Assembly: GCA_049322715.1 (NCBI GenBank)
Contig: JBMOQP010000044.1
Span: forward strand, 62,001-126,000
Source: Thiofaba sp049322715
Lineage (GTDB): Bacteria; Pseudomonadota; Gammaproteobacteria; Halothiobacillales; Halothiobacillaceae
Direction of reading: 5' to 3'
Length of the DNA: 64,000 bases
Made by a program: the position numbers and the translations under genes. Below, in pieces: positions 43,789 to 52,995 of this stretch. Position 1 is the stretch's first letter, and each line of letters begins with the position of its first letter. A model generated the notes under the pieces. That model was not told the origin of the DNA. It was given only the letters and a program-made list of their open reading frames with translations, and ran no database searches.

Positions 43789-44625
43789 TTACTTGTGGCC
43801 GCGCAGCAGGCTGCGCGCCAGGATGTTCATGCCAAGGACCAGCACCGTGATCAGCAGCGCGGCCGCCCAGGCGAGTTCGCGCCAGTCGTCATACGGGCTC
43901 ATGGCGAACTGGAAGATCACCACCGGCAGGTTGGCGATCGGCTCGTTCATGTTCAGGGTCCAGAACTGGTTGTTCAGCGCGGTGAACAGCAGCGGCGCGG
44001 TCTCGCCGGTGATGCGCGCGGTGGCGAGGATGATGCCGGTCACCATGCCAGCGACCGCCGCCTTGTACACCACCTGCATGATGACCATCCACTGCGGCGC
44101 CCCGAGGGCGGCCGCGGCCTCGCGCATCTGGGTAGGCACCAGCTTGAGCATGTTCTCGGTGGTGCGCAGCACGACCGGGATCACGATGATCGCCAGCGCC
44201 ACCGAACCGGCCCAGCCGGAATAGTGCCCCTGGCGCACGACCATCAGCTCGTAGACGAACACCCCGATGATGATCGAGGGGGCGGACAGCAGCACGTCAT
44301 TGATGGTGCGCACGATCTCGGGGAAGGCGCCGCTCTTGCCGTACTCGGCCAGGTAGGTGCCGGCAAGGATGCCGATCGGCGTGCCGATGACCACGGCCGC
44401 GAGGGTCAGCATCAGGCTGCCGATCAGGGCGTTGGCGATGCCCCCCTCGCTGCCGGGGGGCGGAGTCATCTGGGTGAACAGGTCCCAGTCGATCACCGAG
44501 ACCCCCTTCATGACCAGCACGGTCAGGATCCAGGCAAGGAAGAACAGACCCGCCAGGGTGGTCAGCACCGAGGCGGTCATGTTGATGCGATTGATCAGGC
44601 GGCGGCGGGTATAGAGTTCCATCAT
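43789..44625 (-). CDS. pstA: Phosphate ABC transporter permease PstA
   Basis: Inner-membrane permease, 278 aa, with about six transmembrane helices. The first is near residues 15-40 (LTTLAGLFFLAWILTVLVM). The coupling loop EAAAALGAPQWMVIMQVV is the conserved EAA motif touching PstB, and TGITGETAPLL-like sequence (ARITGETAPLLFTAL) is the PstA signature. It lies 7 bp after pstC and 24 bp before pstB, within the same operon. Confidence 0.95.
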   Translation of the reverse strand: MMELYTRRRLINRINMTASVLTTLAGLFFLAWILTVLVMKGVSVIDWDLFTQMTPPPGSEGGIANALIGSLMLTLAAVVIGTPIGILAGTYLAEYGKSGAFPEIVRTINDVLLSAPSIIIGVFVYELMVVRQGHYSGWAGSVALAIIVIPVVLRTTENMLKLVPTQMREAAAALGAPQWMVIMQVVYKAAVAGMVTGIILATARITGETAPLLFTALNNQFWTLNMNEPIANLPVVIFQFAMSPYDDWRELAWAAALLITVLVLGMNILARSLLRGHK

Positions 44626-44632
44626 GGCTTCC

Positions 44633-45643
44633 TCAGGTCTTGCGCCCTTCCTGGGTGGCCGCCAGGCGCATCAGCATCAGCTTGGACAGCATCAGGACGA
44701 TGAAGGTGATGACGAACAGGATCAGGCCCATCGCGATGAGGGAGTCCATCTGTAGGCCGTCGGCCTCGTTGAACTCGTTGGCGAGCTTCGCGGCGATGGT
44801 GTTGCCCGGCTCCAGCAGGCTGGTCGCCAGCACGGTGGCGTTGCCGATCACGAAGGTGACCGCCATGGTCTCGCCCAACGCTCGGCCCAGGCCGAGCATG
44901 ACGCCACCGACCACGCCGGCCTTGGTGTAGGGCAGCACGACGTTCCACACCACCTCCCAGGTGGTGGCACCGATGCCATAGGCCGACTCCTTCAGCACGC
45001 CCGGGACGATGTCGAACACGTCGCGCATCACCGAGGCCATGAAGGGCACGATCATCAGGGCGAGGATAATGCCGGCGGTCAGCACGCTCACCCCGCTGGC
45101 GCCACCGACCAGCGGCATCTGGAACAGTGCGCCGATCAGCGGCACGTTGCCGAGGGTGGCGACCAGGACCGGCTGAATGTGCTGGGCGAAGAACGGGGCG
45201 AAGAAGAACAGCCCCCACATGCCGTAGATGATCGACGGCACGGCCGCGAGCAGCTCGATCGCCATGCCGACCGGGCGCTTGAGCCACTGCGGCGCCATCT
45301 CGGTAATGAAGATGGCGATGCCGAAGGACAGCGGCAGGCCGATGACCATGGCGATCAGGGCGGCGATCAGGGTGCCCATGATCGGCGCCCATGCACCGTA
45401 CTCTTCCTTGACCGGATCCCAGGTCTCATTGGTCAGGAAGCCCAGGCCGAATTCCTGGAAGGCCGGCATGGCGCCCTGCACCAGCATGAAGATGATGCCC
45501 GCGAGCAGCAGCAGCACCAGGAAAGCGAAGGACAGCGCGGTCCAGCGGAAGGCGAGATCGCCTAGCGCGAACTTGCGCGAGGAACGTTCCATGGGCATGG
45601 GTATGTCGGCCTCGTTGATGACGCTTTCGATGGAGTTGGACAT
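44633..45643 (-). CDS. pstC: Phosphate ABC transporter permease PstC
   Basis: Inner-membrane permease, 336 aa. The N-terminal cytoplasmic tail is followed by a first helix (LSFAFLVLLLLAGIIFMLV), a periplasmic stretch (FGLGFLTNETWDPVKEEYG) typical of PstC, and further helices. The EAA-type loop reads KESAYGIGATTWEVVWNVV. ALGETMAVTFVIGNA is strongly conserved. It is the first permease gene after pstS, from which it is separated by a terminator-like hairpin, so its expression is probably lower than pstS. Confidence 0.95.
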   Translation of the reverse strand: MSNSIESVINEADIPMPMERSSRKFALGDLAFRWTALSFAFLVLLLLAGIIFMLVQGAMPAFQEFGLGFLTNETWDPVKEEYGAWAPIMGTLIAALIAMVIGLPLSFGIAIFITEMAPQWLKRPVGMAIELLAAVPSIIYGMWGLFFFAPFFAQHIQPVLVATLGNVPLIGALFQMPLVGGASGVSVLTAGIILALMIVPFMASVMRDVFDIVPGVLKESAYGIGATTWEVVWNVVLPYTKAGVVGGVMLGLGRALGETMAVTFVIGNATVLATSLLEPGNTIAAKLANEFNEADGLQMDSLIAMGLILFVITFIVLMLSKLMLMRLAATQEGRKT

Positions 45644-45654
45644 GGCTCGCAGGT

Positions 45655-45690
45655 CTCAAAAAAAGAGGGGCCCAGGCTTCCCTGGACCCC
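45655..45690 (-). terminator. Intra-operon terminator/attenuator after pstS
   Basis: Read on the minus strand: stem GGGGTCCAGG pairs with CCTGGGCCCC around a short loop and is followed by CTCTTTTTTT. It lies between pstS and pstC, so most transcripts should stop after pstS and a minority read on into pstCAB. This matches the need for excess binding protein. Confidence 0.85.
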
Positions 45691-45694
45691 TGCT

Positions 45695-45712
45695 GCGTCC
45701 ATCCCTGGACGC
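45695..45712. repeat. Minimal hairpin with the family ATCCCTGG core
   Basis: GCGTCC and GGACGC flank a short ATCCCT loop; the TCC-ATCCC-TGGA core matches that of the local hairpin family. It sits between the pstS stop and the attenuator, where a 3' hairpin could protect the pstS message. Confidence 0.6.
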
Positions 45713-45726
45713 GGATTCTATCATCC

Positions 45727-46770
<1,044 letters not shown>

Positions 46771-46882
46771 GGTCTATTCCTCAGTTCGGTTGGCTGCTCG
46801 ACCTGGGCTCGGCCCGGTCAATCAAATGGCCTTGGGAAGCATAAGCTCGAGGGTCATCTTCGCGGCGAGGCGTGTCTATTCC

Positions 46883-46911
46883 ATGAAGGAATCATGAAGG
46901 TTTTATGACAG
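46883..46911 (-). promoter_or_regulatory. Pho box (PhoB site) upstream of pstS
   Basis: Read on the minus strand: CTGTCAT, four bases, CCTTCAT, four bases, CCTTCAT. Three 7-bp direct repeats with 11-bp spacing match the PhoB consensus. The site overlaps the last codons of phoR and drives pstSCAB. 46771-46882 is the pstS leader, with nothing else recognised. Confidence 0.88.
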
Positions 46912-48282
46912 GGAACGGGAATTCGCCAGCGCGGCCGGGAAAATGCAGCGGAACACACTGCCCTTGCCGAGCGCGCTCTCGATCTCCAGCCGCCCCTGGT
47001 GGCGCAGCAGCACGTGCTTGACGATCGCGAGCCCCAGGCCGGTGCCGCCGCGCGCGCGCGAGCGCCCCACGTCGACGCGGTAGAAGCGCTCGGTCAGGCG
47101 CGGGATGTGCTGCGGGGCGATGCCGATGCCCGTGTCCTGCACCTCGAATACCAGGCCACGCGCATCCTCCAGCCAGCGCACCGTGACCACCCCGGCCGCC
47201 GGCGTGTATTTCACCGCATTGAACACCAGGTTGGAAAACAGGCTGTCGAGTTCGCGCGGCATGCCGCGCATGCGCAGGGCGGGCGAGATCTCGCGCACCA
47301 GCAGGTGCCTCTCGCCGGCGCTCAACTGTTCGGCCACGCCGACGATGGTCTCGAGCATCGCCGGCACGTTGACCGGCTCGAACTGGTCCTCGCTCGGCGA
47401 GGTGGTCTCCAGGCGCGAGAGCAGGAGCAGGTCCTCGACGATACGCCGCATGCGCTCGGACTGCAGGTGCATGTGCTCGAGGATGCGCAGCAGGTCGTCG
47501 GGCAACTCGTCCCCCGTGTCGAGAAGGGTCTCGATGTAGCCCGCCAGCACGGTCAGGGGGGTGCGCAATTCGTGCGAGACGTTGGCAACGAAGTCCTGCC
47601 GCATCGCCTGCAGGCGCTGCAGTCGGGTCACGTCGCGCGCGACCAGCAGTCGGCGCCCCTGCACGTAGGGGAAGATGTGCATGTTGAGGATGCGCTCGGG
47701 GTCGTCGCTGGCCGGCACCTCGACATCGCGCGACCAGTCCTCGCCATGCAGGTAGTCGATGAAGGCCGGCTGGCGGATCAGGTGGGCGACGGGCAGGCCG
47801 ACGTCGCGCTGGCGCAGGCCGAGCTGCTGGCGGGAGGGCGGATTGAAGCCGAGGATGCGGTTGTCCACATCAAGGGCGACCACGGCATCCGGCAGGGCAT
47901 CCGCGGCGCGGCGGTATTCGCGAATCAGGCGCAGCCAGCGGCGCTCGCACCGGCGCTGGACGGCGCGCGTGCGGCGCAGTCGCTGGCCGAGGTCCGCCAG
48001 CCAGCCACCGGCGTAGCGGCCGGGCGGGGCCTCGGGCCGGTCCAGCCAGCGGGCCAGGCGTGCCACCACCCACAACAGGCGCATGACGACCAGCGCGAGG
48101 CCCAGGCTCAGCCCCGCCCACACATGCCCCGCCAGCAGGCCGAGGACGACCCCCAGGGCGGCCAGCGCCCCGACCAGGAGGATTTCCGCGCGGAGGCCGG
48201 CCATCCCTGGCCGCCCCCCTGCGGGCTCGCCTTTCGGCGATCCTCGATGCGCTCCCGACGCATCGTTGAAACCGCCAGGCAT
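46903..48282 (-). CDS. phoR: Phosphate regulon sensor histidine kinase PhoR
   Basis: Inner-membrane sensor kinase, 459 aa. Two close N-terminal transmembrane helices (about residues 33-70), then a charged region and a PAS domain (about 130-230, ADALPDAVVALDVDNRILG), the His box FVANVSHELRTPLTVLAGY, and the N, G1 and G2 boxes (LVFNAVKYTP, VQDTGIGI, GGTGLGLAIVKHVL). It starts on the phoB stop (TGATG). Residues about 7-30 (GAHRGSPKGEPAGGRPGM) are repeat-derived, an in-frame element placed before the first helix and unlike other PhoR proteins. Confidence 0.93.
   Translation of the reverse strand: MPGGFNDASGAHRGSPKGEPAGGRPGMAGLRAEILLVGALAALGVVLGLLAGHVWAGLSLGLALVVMRLLWVVARLARWLDRPEAPPGRYAGGWLADLGQRLRRTRAVQRRCERRWLRLIREYRRAADALPDAVVALDVDNRILGFNPPSRQQLGLRQRDVGLPVAHLIRQPAFIDYLHGEDWSRDVEVPASDDPERILNMHIFPYVQGRRLLVARDVTRLQRLQAMRQDFVANVSHELRTPLTVLAGYIETLLDTGDELPDDLLRILEHMHLQSERMRRIVEDLLLLSRLETTSPSEDQFEPVNVPAMLETIVGVAEQLSAGERHLLVREISPALRMRGMPRELDSLFSNLVFNAVKYTPAAGVVTVRWLEDARGLVFEVQDTGIGIAPQHIPRLTERFYRVDVGRSRARGGTGLGLAIVKHVLLRHQGRLEIESALGKGSVFRCIFPAALANSRSLS
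48195..48265. repeat. Hairpin element encoding the PhoR N-terminus
   Basis: Modules: GGCCGGCC-like stem around ATCCCTGG, linker CCCCTGCGGG, CTCGCC-TTTC-GGCGA, and CGATGCG paired with CGCATCG around CTCCCGA. It is the same architecture as the elements in ftsQ and murD, with different stem sequences. It is open in the phoR frame. Confidence 0.85.
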
Positions 48283-48974
48283 CAGACGCGGCTGGAGAAG
48301 CGGTAGCCCGCGCCGCGCACGGTCTGGATCATGGCGTCATGCCCGCTCGGCGAGAGCGCCTTGCGCAGGCGCAGGATGTGCACGTCCACGGTACGCTCCT
48401 CGACGAAGCTGTTGCGCCCCCACACGCGGTCGAGCAGCTGGCCGCGGCTGTAGACCCGCTCGGGATGGGTCATGAAGAACTCGAGCAGGCGGAACTCGGT
48501 CGGCCCCATCTCCAGCGACTGCCCCTGGGCCGTGACCCGGTGCCCGCCGGCATCCAGCTCCAGTCCCTCGACGCGGATCACGCTGGCCTCGCCCTCCGGC
48601 GTCGCGCGGCGAAGGACGGCCTTGATGCGCGCCTGCAACTCGCGCGGCGAGAACGGCTTGGTGATGTAGTCATCCGCACCGGCCTCGAGGCCGGTCACCT
48701 TGTCCTCCTCCTCGCCGCGCGCGGTGAGCATGATGATCGGCACGTCGCGGGTGAGCTCGTCCTTCTTCAGCCGGCGAGCCAGCTCCAGGCCACTCGCGCC
48801 CGGCAACATCCAGTCGAGCAGGATCAGGTCCGGCACCTCGCGGGCCAGGCACTCGAAGGCCTCGGCGATGTCGCCGGCCTCCACCAGGGTATAGCCCGCC
48901 CGGCCGAGGGCAAAGCTCACCATCTCGCGGATGGGCTTCTCGTCTTCAACAATCAGGATGGTCTTGCCGGACAT
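48282..48974 (-). CDS. phoB: Phosphate regulon response regulator PhoB
   Basis: An OmpR/PhoB-type transcription factor, 230 aa. The receiver has ILIVEDEKPIREMV, the phospho-acceptor in LILLDWMLPGASG, IMLTARGEE and the Lys in DDYITKPFS. The C-terminal winged helix includes GPTEFRLLEFFMTHPERVYS and VHILRLRKAL. PhoB binds the Pho boxes upstream of pstS and of its own gene, giving positive autoregulation. phoR follows with a one-base overlap. Confidence 0.96.
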   Translation of the reverse strand: MSGKTILIVEDEKPIREMVSFALGRAGYTLVEAGDIAEAFECLAREVPDLILLDWMLPGASGLELARRLKKDELTRDVPIIMLTARGEEEDKVTGLEAGADDYITKPFSPRELQARIKAVLRRATPEGEASVIRVEGLELDAGGHRVTAQGQSLEMGPTEFRLLEFFMTHPERVYSRGQLLDRVWGRNSFVEERTVDVHILRLRKALSPSGHDAMIQTVRGAGYRFSSRV

Positions 48975-49013
48975 GGGGGCCTCACAGCGATGTCATGTTG
49001 CGCGCTGCTTTTT

Positions 49014-49042
49014 ACGACAATAGCGTGACATTTGCGTGACAG
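49014..49042 (-). promoter_or_regulatory. Pho box (PhoB site) upstream of phoB
   Basis: Read on the minus strand: CTGTCAC, four bases, ATGTCAC, four bases, TTGTCGT, an 11-bp periodic set of 7-bp repeats matching the PhoB consensus. It starts 40 bp before the phoB ATG at 48974. The inverted-repeat element beginning at 49046 lies only three bases away from its outer end. Confidence 0.9.
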
Positions 49043-49045
49043 GCT

Positions 49046-49430
49046 AGGAGCCTGTCGGACTTGAACGGCTGAAGCGAAAAAGTCGCTGGCCGAGGCCAGA
49101 TTTTGACGATTTTGCCGGGCAATAGTGAGTACTATTGCCCAAGCAAGAAAGCGGCGAAATATGGACCGGACCGAACAACGCCGCCTGGAGAGGCGTTGGG
49201 ATGCGAAGCATCACCCGAAGGGCGGATGCCGACCATCCATGGCCGGCCCCCTCCGGGTTCACCTTACGGCGAATCCCGATCCACTGGTCCCTCCTCTCAG
49301 TCCCTTCCGGCATCCATGCCGGAAGCCCCTTCGGGGTACGGCTTTCGAGAGCCCGACGGATCGGTGAATCCAGGGATGGATTCCGCAAGCTTTTGCAGCC
49401 AGTTCGGCTCAAGTCCGACAGGCTCCTAGG
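49046..49430. mobile_element. MITE-like element with 21-bp terminal inverted repeats
   Basis: A 385-bp non-coding element. The left end reads CTAGGAGCCTGTCGGACTTG (49046) and the right end is its inverse, CAAGTCCGACAGGCTCCTAG. The CTAG at each end may be a target-site duplication. Its interior has AGTCGCTGGCCGAGG and a CGGGCAATAGT/ACTATTGCCC hairpin (49116-49139), then hairpin-family modules (GCCGACC around ATCCATGG, TTCCGGC around ATCCAT, GAATCCA around GGGA). There is no transposase, so it would need help in trans. It fills the gap between phoB and nadC. Confidence 0.85.
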
Positions 49431-49481
49431 GTAGCCGCCATGCCCGGCGCTACCATTGCCGTATTGCCAAGGAGACCCGCC

Positions 49482-50321
49482 ATGAACCTGCCATCCGCCC
49501 AGATCATCCATCAGGACGTCGCCCGCGCGCTCGAGGAGGACGTCGGCAGTGGCGACCTGTCCGCCCAGCTGGTGCCGGAAGCGGTGCTTGCCGGGGCGCG
49601 CGTTATCACGCGCGAGCACATGCACCTGGCCGGCACGGCCTGGTTCGACGAAGTGTTCCGCCAGGTCGACCCGCGCATCGAGGTACGCTGGGCCGCGGCC
49701 GATGGCGACCACCTTGCCCCGGGCGCCCTGCTCTGCACCCTGCGCGGCCCCGCGCGCGGCATCCTCAGCGGGGAGCGCGCGGCGCTGAACTTCGTGCAGA
49801 CCCTGTCCGCCACCGCCACCCGCACGCACAAGTTCGTACGCGCCGTGCACGGCACCCGCACGCGCATCCTCGACACGCGCAAGACCCTGCCCGGCCTGCG
49901 CCAGGCGCAGAAGTACGCGGTGACCTGCGGCGGCGGCTGGAACCACCGCATGGGGCTGTATGACGCCATCCTGATCAAGGAGAACCACATCGCCGCGGCT
50001 GGCGGCATCACCCCCGCCGTGGTCCATGCCCGCCACCAGAGTCCGGGCGTGCCGATCGAGGTGGAAGTGGAGAACATGGAGCAGCTGGAAGAGGCCCTGA
50101 TGGCCGGAGTGCCGCGCATCCTGCTCGACAACTTCGACCTCGACCAGCTGCGCGCGGCGGTCGCCCTGACCGCCGGCCGCGCCGAACTGGAGGCCTCGGG
50201 CGGAGTGAATCTGGAGACCGTGCGCGCCATCGCCGAGACCGGGGTCGACTTCATCTCCATTGGCAGCCTGACCAAGGACATCCAGGCCATCGATCTGTCG
50301 ATGCGTTTCGACGGGCTTTAA
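49482..50321 (+). CDS. nadC: Nicotinate-nucleotide diphosphorylase (quinolinate phosphoribosyltransferase)
   Basis: The enzyme converting quinolinate and PRPP to nicotinate mononucleotide in de novo NAD synthesis, 279 aa. Signature stretches are LEEDVGSGDLSAQLVP, GERAALNFVQTLSATATRTH, ILDTRKTLPGLRQAQKYAV (Arg and Lys contacting substrate), GGGWNHRMGLYDAILIKENH and ASGGVNLETVRAIAETGVDF. AAGGAG before ATG 49482 marks the start; the frame runs open to 49440 within the MITE edge. It converges on ftsZ. nadA and nadB are not in the window. Confidence 0.95.
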   Translation: MNLPSAQIIHQDVARALEEDVGSGDLSAQLVPEAVLAGARVITREHMHLAGTAWFDEVFRQVDPRIEVRWAAADGDHLAPGALLCTLRGPARGILSGERAALNFVQTLSATATRTHKFVRAVHGTRTRILDTRKTLPGLRQAQKYAVTCGGGWNHRMGLYDAILIKENHIAAAGGITPAVVHARHQSPGVPIEVEVENMEQLEEALMAGVPRILLDNFDLDQLRAAVALTAGRAELEASGGVNLETVRAIAETGVDFISIGSLTKDIQAIDLSMRFDGL

Positions 50322-50322
50322 C

Positions 50323-50481
50323 AGGCTGCTGAAATACTTGTTTCAGCAGACTGATAAGGCGGGACATGGATGTCCCGCACGCAAATCAATCATGTAAGTG
50401 ATTGATTTGCGAATACCGAGTACGGGCGTGTACCGGACCCGGTAGGGCTGAAAAACTCATGGATGAGTTTTTCAGCAGCCT
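50323..50481. repeat. Inverted-repeat element H between nadC and ftsZ
   Basis: A 159-bp unit beginning one base after the nadC stop and bounded by AGGCTGCTGAAA and its inverse TTTCAGCAGCCT. Inside are GCTGAAA around TACTTG, GCGGGACA around TGGA (50359-50378), CAAATCAATCA paired with TGATTGATTTG (50382-50409) and GCTGAAAAACTC paired across ATGG (50448-50477). These are modules of the hairpin family in reverse order. The terminal repeats suggest a mobilisable MITE-like unit. Confidence 0.8.
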
Positions 50482-50507
50482 ATTAAGGGGCTGTCCCGCC
50501 ACCCCCC

Positions 50508-50538
50508 AAAAAAAACAAAGGGGCCCGAAGACCCCTTG
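50508..50538 (-). terminator. Rho-independent terminator after ftsZ
   Basis: Read on the minus strand: stem AAGGGG and CCCCTT around TCTTCGGG, followed by TGTTTTTTTT. It lies 25 bp past the ftsZ stop and closes the division and cell-wall cluster. lpxC, the usual next gene in gammaproteobacteria, is not here. Confidence 0.9.
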
Positions 50539-50562
50539 AGGAAGCGCCGGATGGAGACCGGA

Positions 50563-51681
50563 TCAGTCGGCCTGGCGACGCAGGAAGGCCGGAATGTCGA
50601 CCAGATCCAGGTTCAGCGCGGTGTTGCCCACCATCGGGGCGACGACCGGCTCGGCGCGCATCTGGGCGCGGCCCTCGTTGTTGACCACCACGCGCGGACG
50701 CTCGCCCTGGGCCGCCTGCTTGGCGTTGAGGCCGGTGGCGACCACGGTGACGCGGATTTCGCCAGCCATGTCCATGTCGATCGCAGTGCCAATCTTGACG
50801 TTGGCCTCCTCGGCGGCCATCTCGCGAATGATCTCGCCAATCTCGTTGTAGTCGCCGATGGTGAGATCCGGGCCGGCGGTGACGTTGACCAGGATGCCGC
50901 GCGCGCCCATCAGCTCGATGTCCTCCAGGAACGGACTGTGGATGGCGGCCTCGGCGGCCTCGCGGGCACGGTTCTCGCCGGAGGCGACGCCGCTGCCCAT
51001 CATCGCGGTGCCCATGCTTTCCATCACGGTGCGCACGTCGGCGAAGTCGACGTTGATCAGGCCCGGACGGGTGATCAGCTCGGAGATGCCCTGCACGGCC
51101 GAGAACAGCACGTCATTGGCGGCGTTGAAGGCATCCATGAGGGAGGCCGACTTGCCCATCACGGCGAGCAGCTTCTCGTTCGGGATGACGATCAGCGAAT
51201 CCACCTGCTTTTCCAGCTCGCGGATGCCGTTCATCGCCTGCTCCATGCGACGCTTGCCCTCGAACGGGAAGGGTTTGGTGACCACAGCGACGGTCAGGAT
51301 GCCCATGTCCTTGGCGATCTGGGCGATCACCGGAGCGGCGCCGGTGCCGGTACCACCGCCCATGCCGGTGGTGATGAACACCATGTCGGCACCGGACAGC
51401 ACCTCCTGGATACGGTCACGGTCCTCCAGCGCGGCCTGACGGCCGAGTTCCGGGTTGGCGCCCGCGCCCAGTCCCTTGGTGATGTTGGCGCCGATCTGCA
51501 GCTGCACGCGTGCCTGCGACTTCTTCAGCGCCTGCACGTCGGTGTTCGCGCAGATGAAATCCACGCCCTCGATGGCGGTCTGCAGCATGTGCGCCACGGC
51601 GTTGCCACCGCCACCGCCGACGCCGACCACCTTGATGTTGGCGCTGTCGGAATACGAATCGACCAGTTCAAACATGTTCAT
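50563..51681 (-). CDS. ftsZ: Cell division protein FtsZ
   Basis: The tubulin-like GTPase forming the division ring, 372 aa. The N-terminal KVVGVGGGGGNAVAHM, the GTP-binding signature GMGGGTGTGAAPVIA near residue 105 and the T7 loop region are intact. The C-terminal conserved peptide reads LVDIPAFLRRQAD, the docking site for FtsA. ATG 51681 was chosen; a purine-rich stretch precedes it and family starts agree, while the frame upstream is non-family. It is the last gene of the cluster, followed by a terminator. Confidence 0.97.
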   Translation of the reverse strand: MNMFELVDSYSDSANIKVVGVGGGGGNAVAHMLQTAIEGVDFICANTDVQALKKSQARVQLQIGANITKGLGAGANPELGRQAALEDRDRIQEVLSGADMVFITTGMGGGTGTGAAPVIAQIAKDMGILTVAVVTKPFPFEGKRRMEQAMNGIRELEKQVDSLIVIPNEKLLAVMGKSASLMDAFNAANDVLFSAVQGISELITRPGLINVDFADVRTVMESMGTAMMGSGVASGENRAREAAEAAIHSPFLEDIELMGARGILVNVTAGPDLTIGDYNEIGEIIREMAAEEANVKIGTAIDMDMAGEIRVTVVATGLNAKQAAQGERPRVVVNNEGRAQMRAEPVVAPMVGNTALNLDLVDIPAFLRRQAD

Positions 51682-51740
51682 CTCCACTTCCCCCTCTTCT
51701 CTGCCCCGAAGGTCAAAAAAAACCAAACCAGAAACCGTTG

Positions 51741-52970
51741 TCAGAAATTGCCCTGGAACCAGCTCTTCATGCGCTCCCAAGTGGAGGCGCCTCCGGCTGG
51801 CTGACGCCGCGTGGTGGCGGGACGTGTTCCCCCCTGGCCAAACAGCAGCAAGCCCACCCCCGTGGCATGCATCGGATTGCGCGCCACGTCCTTCATGCCC
51901 GACACCCGCTGCGGAATACCAAGGCGAACCGGCATGTGCAGGATCTCCTCAGCCAATTCCACCGCCCCATCCATCAGCGCACAGCCACCGGTGAGCACCA
52001 CGCCCGCGGTGACGCGCTCCTCGAAGCCGCTGCGGCGGAGTTCCTCGCGCACGTGCATGAGGATCTCCTCGTAGCGCGCCTCGACGATCTCGCCCAGGCT
52101 GTTGCGCGACAGGCGCCTCGCCGGGCGGTCGCCCACGCTCGGCACCTCGATGAACTCGCTGCCGGACGGGTCGTGCCCCAGGGCGGCGTGCTCAAGCTTG
52201 ATCTTCTCGGCGAACTGAGTCGGCGTGCGCAGACCCACGGCGATGTCGTTGGTGACCTGGTCGCCGGCGATCGGGATCACCGCGGTATGGCGGATGGCTC
52301 CGTCGAGGAACACCGCCATGTCGGTCGTGCCGCCGCCGATGTCCACCAGGCACACGCCCAGCTGGCGCTCGTCGTCATGCAGCACCGCGTCGGCACTGGC
52401 GAGCTGCTCGAGGATCATCTCGTCCACACGCAGGCCGCAGCGCTCGATGCACTTGCTGATGTTCTGCGCCGCGCTGACCGCGCCGGTGACGAGGTGCACC
52501 TTCACCTCCAGGCGCACGCCGGACATGCCGATCGGCTGGCGGATGCCCTCCTGGCCGTCGATGATGAACTCCTGCGGCAGCACGTGGATGATCTGCTGGT
52601 CGGCAGGCAGGGCGATGGCGCGTGCCGCGTCGATGGCACGGTCCACGTCATCCTGGGTGACCTCCTGCTCCTTGATCGCGACGATGCCGTGCGAGTTGCG
52701 GCTCTGCACGTGGCTTCCGGCAATCCCCGCGCGCACCGCGTGGATCTGGCAGTCGGCCATCAGCTCCGCCTCGCTCACCGCGCGCTGGATGGACTGCACG
52801 GTGGACTCGATGTCCACCACCACCCCGCGCTTGAGCCCGCGCGATGCGCTCTGACCGAGGCCGATGACCTCAATCGCGCCGTCGCTCCCTACCTCTCCGA
52901 CGATGGCAACCACCTTGGAAGTGCCGATATCGAGCCCCACCACGAGGTTCTTGTCGGTTTTCTTGGACAT
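51741..52970 (-). CDS. ftsA: Cell division protein FtsA
   Basis: Actin-like ATPase tethering FtsZ to the membrane, 409 aa. Phosphate-1 is NLVVGLDIGTSKVVAIVGEV, phosphate-2 VCLVDIGGGTTDMAVF, and the adenosine motif VVLTGGCALMDG. The 1C domain includes SRGLKRGVVVDIESTVQSI. The C-terminal amphipathic helix, ERMKSWFQGNF, is the membrane target. ftsQ ends 25 bp upstream and ftsZ begins 59 bp downstream. Confidence 0.97.
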   Translation of the reverse strand: MSKKTDKNLVVGLDIGTSKVVAIVGEVGSDGAIEVIGLGQSASRGLKRGVVVDIESTVQSIQRAVSEAELMADCQIHAVRAGIAGSHVQSRNSHGIVAIKEQEVTQDDVDRAIDAARAIALPADQQIIHVLPQEFIIDGQEGIRQPIGMSGVRLEVKVHLVTGAVSAAQNISKCIERCGLRVDEMILEQLASADAVLHDDERQLGVCLVDIGGGTTDMAVFLDGAIRHTAVIPIAGDQVTNDIAVGLRTPTQFAEKIKLEHAALGHDPSGSEFIEVPSVGDRPARRLSRNSLGEIVEARYEEILMHVREELRRSGFEERVTAGVVLTGGCALMDGAVELAEEILHMPVRLGIPQRVSGMKDVARNPMHATGVGLLLFGQGGTRPATTRRQPAGGASTWERMKSWFQGNF

Positions 52971-52995
52971 GCAGAAACGCCCTTACTCGTTGAAC

